From Myxococcota bacterium (lineage in GTDB: Bacteria; Myxococcota_A; Polyangia; JAAYKL01), in the NCBI GenBank assembly GCA_030065855.1, contig JASJCT010000011.1, positions 45,387 through 109,386 of the forward strand: a DNA stretch of 64,000 nt, in the 5' to 3' direction. Position numbers and translations under genes: made by a program. The notes under the pieces were generated by a model that saw only the letters and a list, made by a program, of their open reading frames with translations, was not told where the DNA came from and did not search any database. Within the stretch, counting starts at the first letter, position 1, and each line of letters opens with the position of its first letter. Shown here in pieces: positions 62,816 to 64,000 of the stretch.

Positions 62816-63781
62816 ATGCTAAAAACCAGGTTCACCCACAGCTTCGGCATAGATGTACCGGTTGTTCAACAGGCTATGCCTGGCGTTTCAGGGCCGGATC
62901 TCGTGGCTGCCGTGGCCGAGGCTGGCGGCCTTGGACTTGTACCAGTCAACAGTAAACTGTCCTTTGACGATAGCGTAGCGGCGTTACAGCAGACACGACT
63001 GAAGACCCACAGGTCTTTTGGCGTCAGCTTGGGACGCCTTTCCCAAACAGTCAACGTCGATGCGCTGTGCGACGTTCTTGAGAGAAATAATATCTCCATC
63101 GTAGAAATCTCTGCACGCTCCCCCTTTTCCCTTTTAGAGACGCTAAAATCGAGAGGTCATCGCGTAATCAACACCTGCGGGTCGGTACGCCAGGCCAAGG
63201 ATTCTCAAAAAGCCGGCGCAGATGCTGTGATCATCGAATGCTTTGAATGTGCAGGTCATCGAACCGATCGGGATGTGGGCGCCCAGGTGCTGGTTCCAGC
63301 AGTTGTTGACGCCTTGCGCATTCCAATTATTGCCGCTGGCGGTTTTGTCGACGGACGCGGGCTCGTATCCGCGCTCGCGCTCGGAGCCGACGCTATCGCC
63401 ATGCAGACCCGCTTTCTCATAACCCAAGAATCCACAGCCCATGATGCTGTCAAGGGATGTCTCCTTCAATCCTACGAGACCGATACGCTCCTTGTACGAA
63501 CATCGTCAACCCAGCACCTGCGAGCGCTAAAAACCCCTGTCTCTGAAAAAAGCTACCGCATGGAGCGCCGCTTAATATACCGAGAAAACCTGGAGACTTT
63601 CATCAATGACGCGACTGCAACTTCTCCATTTGAGACCGGGGATCTCAGTCAGGGCCTCGCCAGCGTGGGGCAATCAATTGGTCGCATCACAGATATTCCA
63701 ACCGTACATGACCTTATTCAGCGCATTGTATCCGAAGCCGATTGTGTTGCCGCTCGTTTACAAACGCAATCTACCTCTTAG
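62816..63781 (+). CDS. Nitronate monooxygenase/FabK-like FMN enzyme
   Basis: ATG 62816 has GAGGTG upstream; the frame from 62579 overlaps queE by about 200 bp and is unlikely. The 321-aa TIM barrel has PVVQQAMPGVSGPDLVAAVAEAGGLGLVP, ECFECAGHR and IPIIAAGGFVDGRGLVSALALGADAIAMQTRFL, the flavin-binding pattern of this family. Members oxidise nitronates or act as enoyl-ACP reductases. Its place after queE may be chance. Confidence 0.85.
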   Translation: MLKTRFTHSFGIDVPVVQQAMPGVSGPDLVAAVAEAGGLGLVPVNSKLSFDDSVAALQQTRLKTHRSFGVSLGRLSQTVNVDALCDVLERNNISIVEISARSPFSLLETLKSRGHRVINTCGSVRQAKDSQKAGADAVIIECFECAGHRTDRDVGAQVLVPAVVDALRIPIIAAGGFVDGRGLVSALALGADAIAMQTRFLITQESTAHDAVKGCLLQSYETDTLLVRTSSTQHLRALKTPVSEKSYRMERRLIYRENLETFINDATATSPFETGDLSQGLASVGQSIGRITDIPTVHDLIQRIVSEADCVAARLQTQSTS

Positions 63782-63851
63782 TTAGTGCCCGTCCCGGAAA
63801 CCTCTCCCCCTACCCCCATTGGCGTTAACCAAGGAATGTTGCGTATTTCTC

Positions 63852-63950
63852 CCCCTTTGACAAAGGGGCAATGGCATTCGGTTAAGGGCAAATGTCGCGA
63901 TTTTTGCTATTTTTATGCCGGGTAAAGGATCTCCCCCTTGAAAAAGGGGG
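63852..63950. repeat. Two CCCCTTT/AAAGGGG-type inverted repeats at the window end
   Basis: CCCCTTTG-A-CAAAGGGG (63852-63868) and CCCCCTT-GAAA-AAGGGGG (63933-63950) are tight hairpins in the 219 bp after the flavoenzyme gene. They resemble the hairpin at 13678-13703. They may act as terminators or as dispersed repeats; the short frames here are not credible genes. Confidence 0.6.
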
Positions 63951-64000
63951 TTAGGGGGATTTTGACACGTCCAATCGAATTTTACCTTTGAAAACAATTG

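Noticed and set aside
63782..63997. Minus-strand frame of 71 aa at the window end
   Set aside because: It consists of the antisense of two inverted repeats and has no start context.

Overview
The window looks like chromosomal DNA of a Gram-negative bacterium, most likely from the Myxococcota or another former deltaproteobacterial lineage. This is inferred from content. An LptF/LptG-type permease and an OmpA/Pal-type protein point to an outer membrane. There are at least nine lipobox lipoproteins, several carrying long Asp-Thr/Asp-Ser spacers. An AgmX/PglI-type domain, a Zn-ribbon Ser/Thr kinase fused to HDOD and GAF-like regions, and CxxxxxC-type 'CKGNRICVNGTC' tails also suit that lineage. 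I saw no tRNA, rRNA or CRISPR array.

Layout. 1-5.1 kb: an open-ended CBM9-like lipoprotein, ffh, a GAF membrane protein and an LptF/G-like permease. 5.1-8.4 kb: an ORF6N pseudogene, a glycosyltransferase, and a Fic protein preceded by three identical palindromes spaced 31 bp apart. 8.5-12.4 kb: a HEAT-repeat lipoprotein, two paralogous DsbA-like lipoproteins and bioD. 12.4-18.5 kb: an AAA/DUF4143 ATPase and the conserved prkA-yeaH-spoVR stress operon. 18.6-19.6 kb: a REP-associated tyrosine transposase element with 29-bp inverted ends. 19.7-24 kb: surface-sugar genes, including a DegT-family protein whose PLP lysine is replaced by histidine.

24.1-34.6 kb is the most unusual part. It holds a B12-type radical SAM gene followed by two genes that each encode an intact ketosynthase fused to a cysteine-less, chain-length-factor-like ketosynthase. 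A KAS III-like enzyme, a TetR regulator and an amino-acid permease lie nearby. 34.7-39.1 kb: a glycosyltransferase-methyltransferase fusion operon. 39.1-44.1 kb: envelope proteins (AgmX-like, OmpA-like, TPR lipoprotein, a 986-aa membrane-anchored protein). 44.3-47.6 kb: PLP decarboxylase, threonine synthase, MgtC-like protein.

47.8-49.7 kb: a two-gene ATPase plus TOPRIM-like module that looks like anti-phage defence. 49.7-55.9 kb: an M28 peptidase lipoprotein, the kinase-HDOD-GAF protein with a 20-codon degenerate copy of its own 5' end just upstream, a DHDPS-family enzyme and a choice-of-anchor-L lipoprotein. 56.1-60.2 kb: uppS-cdsA-transglutaminase operon ending in a clear terminator. 60.3-63.8 kb: a DnaJ-type protein, two perfect parS centromere sites, queC, queE and an FMN-dependent nitronate-monooxygenase/FabK-like enzyme. 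The parS pair suggests that this end of the window is near the replication origin.
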